Shown here piece by piece: positions 50,499 through 61,099 of a DNA stretch of 64,000 bases (position 1 is its first letter; the number at the start of each line of letters is the position of its first letter). The position numbers were made by a program, and so were the translations under genes. This DNA is from Costus lasius. Taxonomy: Eukaryota; Streptophyta; Magnoliopsida; Zingiberales; Costaceae. The notes under the pieces were generated by a model. The model had not been told where the DNA came from and did no database searches. It worked only from the letters and a program-made list of their open reading frames with translations. The DNA lies in assembly GCA_027563935.2 (NCBI GenBank), contig CM050448.1, positions 68,519,843-68,583,842 on the forward strand. The letters run 5' to 3'.

Positions 50499-53400
50499 CT
50501 GGAAAAAGGACTGTAAAGCGCTCCAAGGAGATAAGAGGGGAAGCATCGCTTTTGGCTCAGGTATATATGTGACTGAGGTCATGTTATCTTCTTCTTCTAT
50601 TTCATGGGTGTTGGACACTGCATGTGGAGTTCACATTTGTTCAAATGTACAGGAACTCAAGAGAAGAAGGCAGGTGGGACAGCATGAGGTAGACCTACGC
50701 GTTGGAAACGGGGCACGGGTTGCTGCTGTTGCTGTAGGAGACTATTTCATTTCTTTACCATCTGGCATTGTATTAGAATTAAACAATTGTTATTTTGTAC
50801 CCAGTATTACCAAGAATATTATCTCCATTCCTGCTCTTGTCAGGAAGGGATTTTCCTTTGAATGCAAAATTTCAAAGTGTGTTTTATCTCATGATAATAT
50901 TGTGTATGCCACTGGTTCAATTAACAATGGGTTATTCATGTTGGACATGGAATATTCGATACAAAACATTGATAATAAGAAAGCCAAGTATGCTGATGAT
51001 AGCACCTTGCTATGGCATAGTCGTTTAGGCCATATAAACGAGAAGCGCATCAAGCGGTTGCATGAACATGGACTGCTGGGATCATTCTCCTATGAGGAGA
51101 TTGATACATGCAAAGCTTGTTTAATGGGTAAAATGACGAAGTCACCTTTTCTTCAAAAGGGTCAAAGGACTTCAGGTTTACTTGACCTTATACACAGTGA
51201 TGTGTGTGGGCCTTTCAGTAAACATGCCAGAGGTGGCTATCAGTACTTCATTACCTTTACTGATGATTTCAGTAGGTATGGGTATGTCTATCTGATGAGA
51301 CATAAAAGTGAATCTTTTGACAAGTTCAAAGAGTTCAAAAATGAAGTACAAAATCAGTTAGGCCGAAATATCAAGGCACTTCGCTCTGATCGAGGTGGTG
51401 AATACCTAAGTCATGCATTCACTGACTATCTAAAGGAGTGTGGGATTATCTCACAGCTCACTCCGCCAAGAACACCGCAATGGAATGGTGTGTCCGAGAG
51501 GAAAAATAGAACGTTGCTTGATATGGTTCGTTCTATGATGAGTCAGGCCACTCTTCCATACTCCTTTTGGGGTCTTGCACTGGAAACAGCTGCAAAGGTA
51601 CTAAACCGAGTGCCATCCAAGGCAGTTTCAAAGACGCCATATGAGTTATGGTATGGGAAACAGCCGAGCTTGACATTTATCAGGATCTGGGGTTGCGAGG
51701 CTTATGTCAAAAAGCTCGCCTCTGGAAAACTGGAGAGCAGATCTGACAAATGCATCTTTGTCGGTTACCCTAAGGAAACTAAGGGTTATTATTTCTTCGA
51801 TCCCAAAGAGAACAAGGTTTTTGTTGCTCGGACGGCCATATTTCTTGAGAAGGAGTTTCTTCTGCAAGAGGCCAGTGGGAGAGAAATAAAGCTGGATGAG
51901 AATCCAGAGGAAGGACAAAGTAGTCAAGTGCAGTTGGATGAGCCTGAGCTGGTAGAACAGGTTACTGAACAACCTGAGGCTCAGATATCACAGGAACCGC
52001 GAAGATCGGGTAGGATCCGTCGACAGCCTGAGCGCTATGACGGAGTCTACATCATTGATAATGATGAACCCCTCACTTATGCGGATGCGGTCAGTGGACC
52101 GGAGTCAGCTAGATGGCTTGATGCTATGCGAGCCGAAATGGACTCCATGTCAGATAACCAAGTCTGGGATTTGGTTGATCCGCCTCCGGGAGTAATCCCT
52201 ATAAGCTGTAAATGGATCTTCAAGAAGAAGATTGACATGGATGGTAACGTGGTTACCTATAAAGGCAGGCTAGTTGCGAAAGGTTTCAAACAAATCTACG
52301 GGATAGATTATGATGAAACTTTCTCACCTGTAGCTATGTTTAAGTCTATTCGGATTCTTTTCGCGATAGCAGCATATTATGATTATGAGATCTGGCAGAT
52401 GGATGTGAAAACAGCTTTCCTTAATGGAAATCTGGATGAGGATGTGTATATGACACAACCGGAAGGTTTCACTAATCCATCAGATCGTCATAAAATATGC
52501 AAGTTAAAGAAGTCCATTTATGGACTGAAACAAGCATCAAGAAGCTGGAATATTCGTTTTGATGAATCAATCTCTGAGTTTGGTTTCATCAAGAACGAGG
52601 ACGACCCGTGTGTATATAAGAGGTTTAGTGGGAGCGTAATTACATTCCTAATCCTCTACGTCGATGATATCTTAATCATTGGAAATGATATTCCTGAACT
52701 GCATGCTGTTAAAGCATGGTTAGGACAATGTTTCCAGATGAAAGATCTAGGAGAAGCAGCCTATGTATTAGGTGTAAAGATCTACAGGGATAGATCTAAG
52801 AGGCTTCTCGGGCTGTGCCAGAGTACTTACATCGATAAAGTCCTGGAGAGATTCCATTTAGAGAATTCTAAACGAGGATATCTTCCAGTCAGACATGGTC
52901 TGAATCTTTCAAAGAGTCAGTGTCCACAAACACAGACTGAGAAAGATGAAATGGACAATACGCCTTATGCTTCGGCTATTGGGTCCATTATGTATGCGAT
53001 GTTGTGTACTCGCCCAGACGTCGCTTACGGGTTAAGCGTGACCAGTCGATTCCAAAGTAATCCAGGTTTGGCGCACTGGATTGCAGTCAAGAACATTTTA
53101 AAATATCTGCGGAGGACCAAAGATATGTTCTTGATATATGGTGGTCAGGAAGAACTCAGTATAGAGGGATATACTGACGCTTCGTTCCAGTCGGACCAGG
53201 ATGATTTCCGATCGCAATCAGGCTATGTTTTCAGCTTGAATGGTGGAGCAGTGGTGTGGAAGAGCTTCAAACAGTCAACTGTTGCTGATTCCACAACAGA
53301 AGCCGAGTATGTTGCAGCCTCGGAAGCATCCAAGGAGGCAGTGTGGATTCGTAAGTTCGTGAGAGAACTTGGTGTCGTTCCTTCGAGTGCTGATCCTTTG

Positions 53401-53640
53401 GTTATCTTCTGTGATAACACTGGAGCCATCGCACAAGCAAAGGAACCACGGTCGCACCAGAAGTCCAAGCACATACAGAGACGGTTTCACTTGATCCGGG
53501 AGATCATTGATCGTGGCGAGATCAAAATTTGCAAGGTTCATACAGATGACAATCTAGCAGACCCGCTTACCAAGCCTCTGGCGCAGCAGAAGCATGAGAA
53601 GCACTGTAATAATATGGGTTTGAGATTTCTCAACCATTAG
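50434..53640 (+). pseudogene. gag-pol: Truncated pol fused in frame to satellite sequence, 1068 residues
   Basis: The open frame starts in satellite DNA: 22 hydrophobic residues (MIFIFIFFLIIIL then KSIFIFILN) come from satellite and junction sequence. From W23 the frame continues with the last part of the zinc knuckle, protease, integrase, reverse transcriptase (YVDD) and RNase H, and ends at the normal stop. Capsid and most of the knuckle are missing. The pol part differs from the intact copy at 57195-61079 by one residue that I could find (Gln for Arg in the ISQEPRRSG segment). No LTR promoter lies upstream, so expression is unlikely; I treat it as a truncated gene whose open start is accidental. 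Confidence 0.85.
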
Positions 53641-53660
53641 ATTAAGTGCAAGTGGGAGAT
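50499..53660 (+). mobile_element. 5'-truncated copia internal region sharing the LTR at 53661
   Basis: Copia sequence begins abruptly inside the zinc-knuckle codons (ctggaaaaaggactg, matching 57938 onward) and runs to the polypurine tract. It matches the second element at a constant offset of 7439 without indels and with only three differences that I found (51990, 52007, 52844). Its 5' LTR, leader and gag are missing. Together with 53661-62804 it forms truncated internal-LTR-internal-LTR, the expected remnant of a tandem element made by LTR recombination and later trimmed on the left. Confidence 0.9.
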
Positions 53661-55365
53661 TGTTGGGGTATGCCCTTAAGGCTAATGTTTGAGGCCTTGG
53701 GATTGTAAAAGTATCATGTAATAAACTCTTATGTTTATAAAAGGCATGGTTATTATTCAGGTTGTTACCTTGTCTGCTGTAATAAGTGTACTTCTGAATA
53801 ATGTCTCAAAGCTGTTCAGCTAGGCTGACATGCTATATGTCCTTAGTCGAGATATCTTGGTGAACCTGAGACAGCCTTGATATGATTGAGACTAATATGT
53901 GTGCTGATCTTATAGGATGCTTCGAGCATGGAATAAGATGTAGACTCATGGGTACATTGGATGTACTGGACAGACCCTACTAGGATATTCAATTGCTTGT
54001 CACAATGTGAATATTCCTTGATTGCAACAAGTGGCACATGTCCTCTGACTTGAGATCACTTGTGTTTCTAAATGATGACTGTCATTGTTTTGAGGTAGTT
54101 CAATATCATTTGAAAGATAATGATCATAGACTATCTTGGATAATGATCATGAGTCAGGTTAGGACACTAGTGATAGACATAGGATTGTCGTCTCCTTGTT
54201 TAAGGAGTGTGATGTTCTAAAGGGCCCCCCTGTATGAGATGATTGAGATAGTGCATGGCTATACCCAGATGACTATGATCATCTGATCTAATCATGCTCA
54301 TCGTATTGGAGTTACAGGCTTGACATGCTTGTCCAATAAGAACATCCAGTGGCAAAGGAAACATGTATGCCTTGTGAATAGATTCACACTTGTGCTATGG
54401 TTTGGGAGAAGTCTTGGAAGACTCTTTCCTTTATATCGGGAGACAGTGATGTGTTGCTAGATACCCCTCACTGGTCGTGATAACGTAAGTTATCGTTACC
54501 GACATTTAAAGGAAACCCTCAGGGTCGCACAATTTGATGATATGGCTTACTTGAGTCAGATCGTATGGACTGGATTCTTTGAGTTTAGATTAAAGGGGAT
54601 TTAATCTCTGATTGTAAGTGAGATCTGGTCTGATCATGTTTGATTGATTATGGCTTGAGGTCGGTAAGCTTCGATCGAGAGAGATGATGCTAGATCGGCT
54701 AGATCAAGGGCATCAGGAGATGAATGGTTAGATCATGAGCCTTGGGGTTCAATTTGGTCTAGACCAAGTGGCTTGAGCTATTTTGGTTTGGTTTAATGAA
54801 CCAAAATTCGATTTGACGTTTTGGCTTGAACCGGTTCACAAAGGTGAACGCATGGTTCAATGCCAATATGCGTTTTTGGGTTGGCTTGAGCGCATGGCTT
54901 GATTGTCTTCCATTTATGGAAAGTCATCAAGGCCAATTTTCTCTTAAACGCCAAAACGCATATGCGTTGAGCTCTTGACTTCAACGCCTTGATCTTTGGT
55001 TGGGGTGGTTGACGAAGAGTGAAGCCTTGTTGCAAGAGGAGCTCTCGGCCAAGAAAGTGAATCATCTCATCATCCTCTTCCATTCGACAAAAGAAAGCTT
55101 GGGTGCCTTGCTAGCACAAGGGACGTCAAGGAAGTGAGCATCTTCATCTTGTGTGTGGACTTGTGGAGGAGACCTAACTTGTTCTCTTCTTCCAAGCCGA
55201 ATTCCAAGCCTATGGCGTTGGTATGAATCTCCCCTTGTTCTTGTCAATCTATGATAGTTGAACATATGGCATGCAAAAGATCTTGAAACCCTTGCTTCCG
55301 CTTGCATAAATTTCATTTGCGCCATGATTAGGGTTTTTGCCCCCCTCTCGAAAGGGGTTCCAACA
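53661..55365 (+). repeat. Shared LTR (5' LTR of element 2, 3' LTR of the truncated copy)
   Basis: 1705 bp from TGTTGGGG to CCAACA, repeated at 61100-62804. Both sides are copia internal sequence: polypurine tract on the left, primer binding site on the right. This position in the middle of the composite is the key evidence for a tandem origin. Confidence 0.95.
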
Positions 55366-55367
55366 AT

Positions 55368-55378
55368 TGGTATCAGAG
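55368..55378 (+). promoter_or_regulatory. Primer binding site, initiator Met tRNA
   Basis: TGGTATCAGAG two bases after the LTR end, the same as in element 1, complementary to the 3' end of initiator tRNA-Met. Confidence 0.92.
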
Positions 55379-56609
55379 GCGTCTATGCATGCTATTATGT
55401 TTGCTGATGTGATCCATGTTTACATTTATGCTTAGATCTATGGTTGGTTACATGCGCAAGCTCATGAAAAATTTATGATGCGAAATACAACATGCATAAT
55501 GTTTATTGCTCTTAGCCGCATGCTTTAGTGCTTGTTGTTGTTTTGTCTATGTTGCGCTCCCCCTTGAAGGGGACTCTACAAATGTTATAGATGGCGCATG
55601 GTTGATTGGTGCATCTTACATGTTGTTTTTGACAAAACAAAACATCTTGCGCGCCTCATCTAGATCTAAGGCCCTACTTTAAACCCTTAGATGGGTTGAT
55701 GGGGTTGAAAGCATCTTCTAGGTTAGATCCAACTAGTCTGATCAGACCATCTGACAGCCTAGATGGGTTGACCAGATAGCACCTGTGCGCAAGCACATGG
55801 TGGCTATAGGTTAACTGCATCAAAGGTGTGTAGCGAGGTCTGGTTGAGACAACCAGTGAACACTCTTGAGTTAGGCCCGGGGTCACACCCGCTTGCCAGA
55901 ACTCTTGAAGGTTGTTCAGCCCTGGCGCATGCATGGTTGACCATTAGGTCAACTCGAGTCAGTTAGGACTCGGTGCATGCAAGGGCAGAGGATCTGACTA
56001 GATGGATGAGTGGATCCCCATCAATGGACCATTGTAAGGTTGTAGGACACCTAAGGAAATTAAAATTGATGCCATGGGTTTTCAAAAATTTAATTTCATG
56101 TATGGATCACATGTTGATTTGAAGCCATATGCTTGTTTATTTAATCTTATGTGGGTTGCCCTAATGTGTGCTGTGCTGGGGCCTGCGTGCCTGGATTTAA
56201 AATTGTAAATTAATTTGTGATCTGCGTATCACATCGTATTTAATTTATAATATGTGTTTGACCTGCGAGTCAAAGCTTGTCTAGATAGATCAAAATGTAT
56301 TTTGACTAGACAAGAACATAAAGGCACACATCCAAGAGGAGCATTCACCTGGTGGCGCACCTGAGGTGCTCTTGGCGCTAGGGCCCTGGGTTGGACCAGA
56401 TGAGATGCAAAAGGAGCTCAAGTGAAGACTTAAGTAAAATTAAGGTCTTACTTAGGGTTCATGGGCTTTTACCACATAAGATCATGCTTTCTATTTATTG
56501 CTTATATAATTAGAATTGCATGTGTTTATCTTCTGCTATCACCATAGGAATTGCATGATAGTGAAGAAGATAAAAGACCGTTAAAATCCAACGCTAACAT
56601 ATCAAGCTC

Positions 56610-57173
56610 GTAAGCCTTCTGACGCGAAACCTCACCGTTCTGACTATCGTTGGAGCCGTGTTGTACCCACTCAGTGGGCACGTCCATCTATCTTCAGACG
56701 GTGCAGGATTACACCTGCGTGTTACAGAGCAGGGATTTATCCCTTCTCGTTGCTCAGCATAGCACGTGGTGGTCCAGGGAGTAGGTCAGGTCAGCTTGAC
56801 CATGTAGGCTACATATGTGGCGCATATGGTAGCACATGGAGGCAGCCATCTGAGGGATTAGAGACTGTGTTGTACCAACTCAGTTGGCACAGTCTGCTGG
56901 ATTGCCCAGATGAAGGGGATCGCACGGGTTGGCGATTGGCTGAGTTAGCCTACCAGAAATTAGTGCTTGTACTCTCTGTGCATCTTATCTCGCCTGAGCG
57001 GGACGCGGAGACCAAGTATGAAATCTGGATCCCATCTCACTAAAAGAGTGCTACTCTTTCGGACTGTTTACTGGATTTTTCAGTCAGACAAAATAGTGAG
57101 AAAAGAATCTTTCTTAAGTCCTGGATTGATTCTATACATTGATACTGACCTTGCTGTTCTTGCATTGTTGTAG
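56610..57173 (+). other. Candidate leader intron of element 2
   Basis: Counterpart of 10552-11118: ctc|GTAAGC donor-like site, TACTGAC branch-like string and ttgttgTAG acceptor-like site 21 bases before the gag ATG. Length 564 against 567 in element 1. Splicing is inferred, not shown. Confidence 0.3.
56657..56895 (+). promoter_or_regulatory. Pair of related leader stem-loops in element 2
   Basis: Stem-loop 1 (56657-56682) and stem-loop 2 (56862-56895) are identical to those of element 1 in stems, TTGTA bulge and TCA loop, although sequence between them varies (for example acaccTGTGT against acaccTGCGT). Preservation in two subfamilies supports functional RNA structure. Confidence 0.55.
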
Positions 57174-57194
57174 ATTCCTGCAGCAACGAACACC

Positions 57195-60100
57195 ATGAGC
57201 TTCAATGTGCGATCCCTACTGGAAAGGGAGAAGTTTGCTGGGCCGAACTTCTCTGACTGGTTCGGACACCTTAAGATCGTTCTTAAGGCAGAGAGGAAAC
57301 TGTATGTCCTCGAGACGGCGATACCGCCGCAGCCCGCTCCGAACGCCGCAAGGGCGGTTCGGGATGCCTATGAAAAGCACGTCAATGATAGCATTGATGT
57401 CGCTTGCCTGATGCTAGCGTCTATGACGCCACCGCTGCAGCGTCAGCATGAGGATATGTCGGCTATAGAGATTATAGCGAACCTCAAGATGCTGTATGCT
57501 GCACAGGCGAGGACAGAACGCTATAATCTAACGAAGCTCTTCTTTCAGAGCAAACTGGCTGAGGGGAGCCCAGTGGGAGCTCACGTGCTCAAGATGATTG
57601 GGCACAAGGAGGCTCTGGAGAAACTGGGGCATACCATCAACCAGGAGCTTGCTGTAGACATAATTCTACAGTCTCTTCCGCCTTCTTTCGATGCGTTCAT
57701 CATTAACTTTAATATGAACAAAATCGATTGCACTCCGGCAGAGCTGTTGAATATGCTCTTGACTACTGAGGAAACTCTGAAGGGCAAGCCTTCAACCTCT
57801 GTCTTGATGGTTCCTTCTAGGAACAAGAAGAAGGGGAAGAAGGGCAAGGCCCCTGTCAAGAACTACAGCAAGGCTCTGAAACAGAAGGTGAAGCGGTCGA
57901 AGGACAACAGGTGTTTCCACTGTGGCCAGCTAGGTCACTGGAAAAAGGACTGTAAAGCGCTCCAAGGAGATAAGAGGGGAAGCATCGCTTTTGGCTCAGG
58001 TATATATGTGACTGAGGTCATGTTATCTTCTTCTTCTATTTCATGGGTGTTGGACACTGCATGTGGAGTTCACATTTGTTCAAATGTACAGGAACTCAAG
58101 AGAAGAAGGCAGGTGGGACAGCATGAGGTAGACCTACGCGTTGGAAACGGGGCACGGGTTGCTGCTGTTGCTGTAGGAGACTATTTCATTTCTTTACCAT
58201 CTGGCATTGTATTAGAATTAAACAATTGTTATTTTGTACCCAGTATTACCAAGAATATTATCTCCATTCCTGCTCTTGTCAGGAAGGGATTTTCCTTTGA
58301 ATGCAAAATTTCAAAGTGTGTTTTATCTCATGATAATATTGTGTATGCCACTGGTTCAATTAACAATGGGTTATTCATGTTGGACATGGAATATTCGATA
58401 CAAAACATTGATAATAAGAAAGCCAAGTATGCTGATGATAGCACCTTGCTATGGCATAGTCGTTTAGGCCATATAAACGAGAAGCGCATCAAGCGGTTGC
58501 ATGAACATGGACTGCTGGGATCATTCTCCTATGAGGAGATTGATACATGCAAAGCTTGTTTAATGGGTAAAATGACGAAGTCACCTTTTCTTCAAAAGGG
58601 TCAAAGGACTTCAGGTTTACTTGACCTTATACACAGTGATGTGTGTGGGCCTTTCAGTAAACATGCCAGAGGTGGCTATCAGTACTTCATTACCTTTACT
58701 GATGATTTCAGTAGGTATGGGTATGTCTATCTGATGAGACATAAAAGTGAATCTTTTGACAAGTTCAAAGAGTTCAAAAATGAAGTACAAAATCAGTTAG
58801 GCCGAAATATCAAGGCACTTCGCTCTGATCGAGGTGGTGAATACCTAAGTCATGCATTCACTGACTATCTAAAGGAGTGTGGGATTATCTCACAGCTCAC
58901 TCCGCCAAGAACACCGCAATGGAATGGTGTGTCCGAGAGGAAAAATAGAACGTTGCTTGATATGGTTCGTTCTATGATGAGTCAGGCCACTCTTCCATAC
59001 TCCTTTTGGGGTCTTGCACTGGAAACAGCTGCAAAGGTACTAAACCGAGTGCCATCCAAGGCAGTTTCAAAGACGCCATATGAGTTATGGTATGGGAAAC
59101 AGCCGAGCTTGACATTTATCAGGATCTGGGGTTGCGAGGCTTATGTCAAAAAGCTCGCCTCTGGAAAACTGGAGAGCAGATCTGACAAATGCATCTTTGT
59201 CGGTTACCCTAAGGAAACTAAGGGTTATTATTTCTTCGATCCCAAAGAGAACAAGGTTTTTGTTGCTCGGACGGCCATATTTCTTGAGAAGGAGTTTCTT
59301 CTGCAAGAGGCCAGTGGGAGAGAAATAAAGCTGGATGAGAATCCAGAGGAAGGACAAAGTAGTCAAGTGCAGTTGGATGAGCCTGAGCTGGTAGAACAGG
59401 TTACTGAACAACCTGAGGCTCAGATATCACGGGAACCGCGAAGATCAGGTAGGATCCGTCGACAGCCTGAGCGCTATGACGGAGTCTACATCATTGATAA
59501 TGATGAACCCCTCACTTATGCGGATGCGGTCAGTGGACCGGAGTCAGCTAGATGGCTTGATGCTATGCGAGCCGAAATGGACTCCATGTCAGATAACCAA
59601 GTCTGGGATTTGGTTGATCCGCCTCCGGGAGTAATCCCTATAAGCTGTAAATGGATCTTCAAGAAGAAGATTGACATGGATGGTAACGTGGTTACCTATA
59701 AAGGCAGGCTAGTTGCGAAAGGTTTCAAACAAATCTACGGGATAGATTATGATGAAACTTTCTCACCTGTAGCTATGTTTAAGTCTATTCGGATTCTTTT
59801 CGCGATAGCAGCATATTATGATTATGAGATCTGGCAGATGGATGTGAAAACAGCTTTCCTTAATGGAAATCTGGATGAGGATGTGTATATGACACAACCG
59901 GAAGGTTTCACTAATCCATCAGATCGTCATAAAATATGCAAGTTAAAGAAGTCCATTTATGGACTGAAACAAGCATCAAGAAGCTGGAATATTCGTTTTG
60001 ATGAATCAATCTCTGAGTTTGGTTTCATCAAGAACGAGGACGACCCGTGTGTATATAAGAGGTTTAGTGGGAGCGTAATTACATTCCTAATCCTCTACGT

Positions 60101-61079
60101 CGATGATATCTTAATCATTGGAAATGATATTCCTGAACTGCATGCTGTTAAAGCATGGTTAGGACAATGTTTCCAGATGAAAGATCTAGGAGAAGCAGCC
60201 TATGTATTAGGTGTAAAGATCTACAGGGATAGATCTAAGAGGCTTCTCGGGCTGTGCCAGAGTACTTACATCGATAAAGTCCTAGAGAGATTCCATTTAG
60301 AGAATTCTAAACGAGGATATCTTCCAGTCAGACATGGTCTGAATCTTTCAAAGAGTCAGTGTCCACAAACACAGACTGAGAAAGATGAAATGGACAATAC
60401 GCCTTATGCTTCGGCTATTGGGTCCATTATGTATGCGATGTTGTGTACTCGCCCAGACGTCGCTTACGGGTTAAGCGTGACCAGTCGATTCCAAAGTAAT
60501 CCAGGTTTGGCGCACTGGATTGCAGTCAAGAACATTTTAAAATATCTGCGGAGGACCAAAGATATGTTCTTGATATATGGTGGTCAGGAAGAACTCAGTA
60601 TAGAGGGATATACTGACGCTTCGTTCCAGTCGGACCAGGATGATTTCCGATCGCAATCAGGCTATGTTTTCAGCTTGAATGGTGGAGCAGTGGTGTGGAA
60701 GAGCTTCAAACAGTCAACTGTTGCTGATTCCACAACAGAAGCCGAGTATGTTGCAGCCTCGGAAGCATCCAAGGAGGCAGTGTGGATTCGTAAGTTCGTG
60801 AGAGAACTTGGTGTCGTTCCTTCGAGTGCTGATCCTTTGGTTATCTTCTGTGATAACACTGGAGCCATCGCACAAGCAAAGGAACCACGGTCGCACCAGA
60901 AGTCCAAGCACATACAGAGACGGTTTCACTTGATCCGGGAGATCATTGATCGTGGCGAGATCAAAATTTGCAAGGTTCATACAGATGACAATCTAGCAGA
61001 CCCGCTTACCAAGCCTCTGGCGCAGCAGAAGCATGAGAAGCACTGTAATAATATGGGTTTGAGATTTCTCAACCATTAG
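57195..61079 (+). CDS. gag-pol: Gag-Pol polyprotein, Ty1/copia, 1294 residues, intact
   Basis: Same domain order as the element 1 protein, numbered one higher after about residue 279 because of one extra Ser before the protease. Gag 1-230; zinc knuckle C240, C243, H248, C253; protease D287 in WVLDTACG; integrase H421, H426, C452, C455 and triad D482, D545, E581; reverse transcriptase YVDD 968-971; RNase H with D1141, E1182 or E1184, and D1220. Start ATG lies in the same caacgaacacc context. The frame is uninterrupted. Oddity: residue 572 is Arg in TPPRTPQWNG, where copia integrases, including element 1, normally have Gly; the truncated sister copy has the same Arg, so it predates their duplication. 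Whether integrase tolerates it is unknown. Element 2 keeps the usual Pro (486) in DVCGP. Confidence 0.95.
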   Translation: MSFNVRSLLEREKFAGPNFSDWFGHLKIVLKAERKLYVLETAIPPQPAPNAARAVRDAYEKHVNDSIDVACLMLASMTPPLQRQHEDMSAIEIIANLKMLYAAQARTERYNLTKLFFQSKLAEGSPVGAHVLKMIGHKEALEKLGHTINQELAVDIILQSLPPSFDAFIINFNMNKIDCTPAELLNMLLTTEETLKGKPSTSVLMVPSRNKKKGKKGKAPVKNYSKALKQKVKRSKDNRCFHCGQLGHWKKDCKALQGDKRGSIAFGSGIYVTEVMLSSSSISWVLDTACGVHICSNVQELKRRRQVGQHEVDLRVGNGARVAAVAVGDYFISLPSGIVLELNNCYFVPSITKNIISIPALVRKGFSFECKISKCVLSHDNIVYATGSINNGLFMLDMEYSIQNIDNKKAKYADDSTLLWHSRLGHINEKRIKRLHEHGLLGSFSYEEIDTCKACLMGKMTKSPFLQKGQRTSGLLDLIHSDVCGPFSKHARGGYQYFITFTDDFSRYGYVYLMRHKSESFDKFKEFKNEVQNQLGRNIKALRSDRGGEYLSHAFTDYLKECGIISQLTPPRTPQWNGVSERKNRTLLDMVRSMMSQATLPYSFWGLALETAAKVLNRVPSKAVSKTPYELWYGKQPSLTFIRIWGCEAYVKKLASGKLESRSDKCIFVGYPKETKGYYFFDPKENKVFVARTAIFLEKEFLLQEASGREIKLDENPEEGQSSQVQLDEPELVEQVTEQPEAQISREPRRSGRIRRQPERYDGVYIIDNDEPLTYADAVSGPESARWLDAMRAEMDSMSDNQVWDLVDPPPGVIPISCKWIFKKKIDMDGNVVTYKGRLVAKGFKQIYGIDYDETFSPVAMFKSIRILFAIAAYYDYEIWQMDVKTAFLNGNLDEDVYMTQPEGFTNPSDRHKICKLKKSIYGLKQASRSWNIRFDESISEFGFIKNEDDPCVYKRFSGSVITFLILYVDDILIIGNDIPELHAVKAWLGQCFQMKDLGEAAYVLGVKIYRDRSKRLLGLCQSTYIDKVLERFHLENSKRGYLPVRHGLNLSKSQCPQTQTEKDEMDNTPYASAIGSIMYAMLCTRPDVAYGLSVTSRFQSNPGLAHWIAVKNILKYLRRTKDMFLIYGGQEELSIEGYTDASFQSDQDDFRSQSGYVFSLNGGAVVWKSFKQSTVADSTTEAEYVAASEASKEAVWIRKFVRELGVVPSSADPLVIFCDNTGAIAQAKEPRSHQKSKHIQRRFHLIREIIDRGEIKICKVHTDDNLADPLTKPLAQQKHEKHCNNMGLRFLNH

Positions 61080-61088
61080 ATTAAGTGC

Positions 61089-61099
61089 AAGTGGGAGAT
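61089..61099 (+). promoter_or_regulatory. Polypurine tract of copia element 2
   Basis: AAGTGGGAGAT immediately before the 3' LTR; the truncated copy has the same tract at 53650-53660. Confidence 0.9.

Larger units (their letters stand above)
55366..57194 (+). other. Untranslated leader of copia element 2
   Basis: About 1.8 kb without a supported gene. It is homologous to the leader of element 1 but has several indels, including loss of the B-box-like hairpin and extra sequence near 55551-55640 containing ctcccccttgaaggggact, which resembles the LTR end of the solo copy. Conserved items are the TATATAAT box (56513), the two stem-loops (56657-56682, 56862-56895), an agggatttatccct hairpin, and splice-like signals (GT at 56610, branch-like TACTGAC, AG at 57173). 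Confidence 0.85.
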
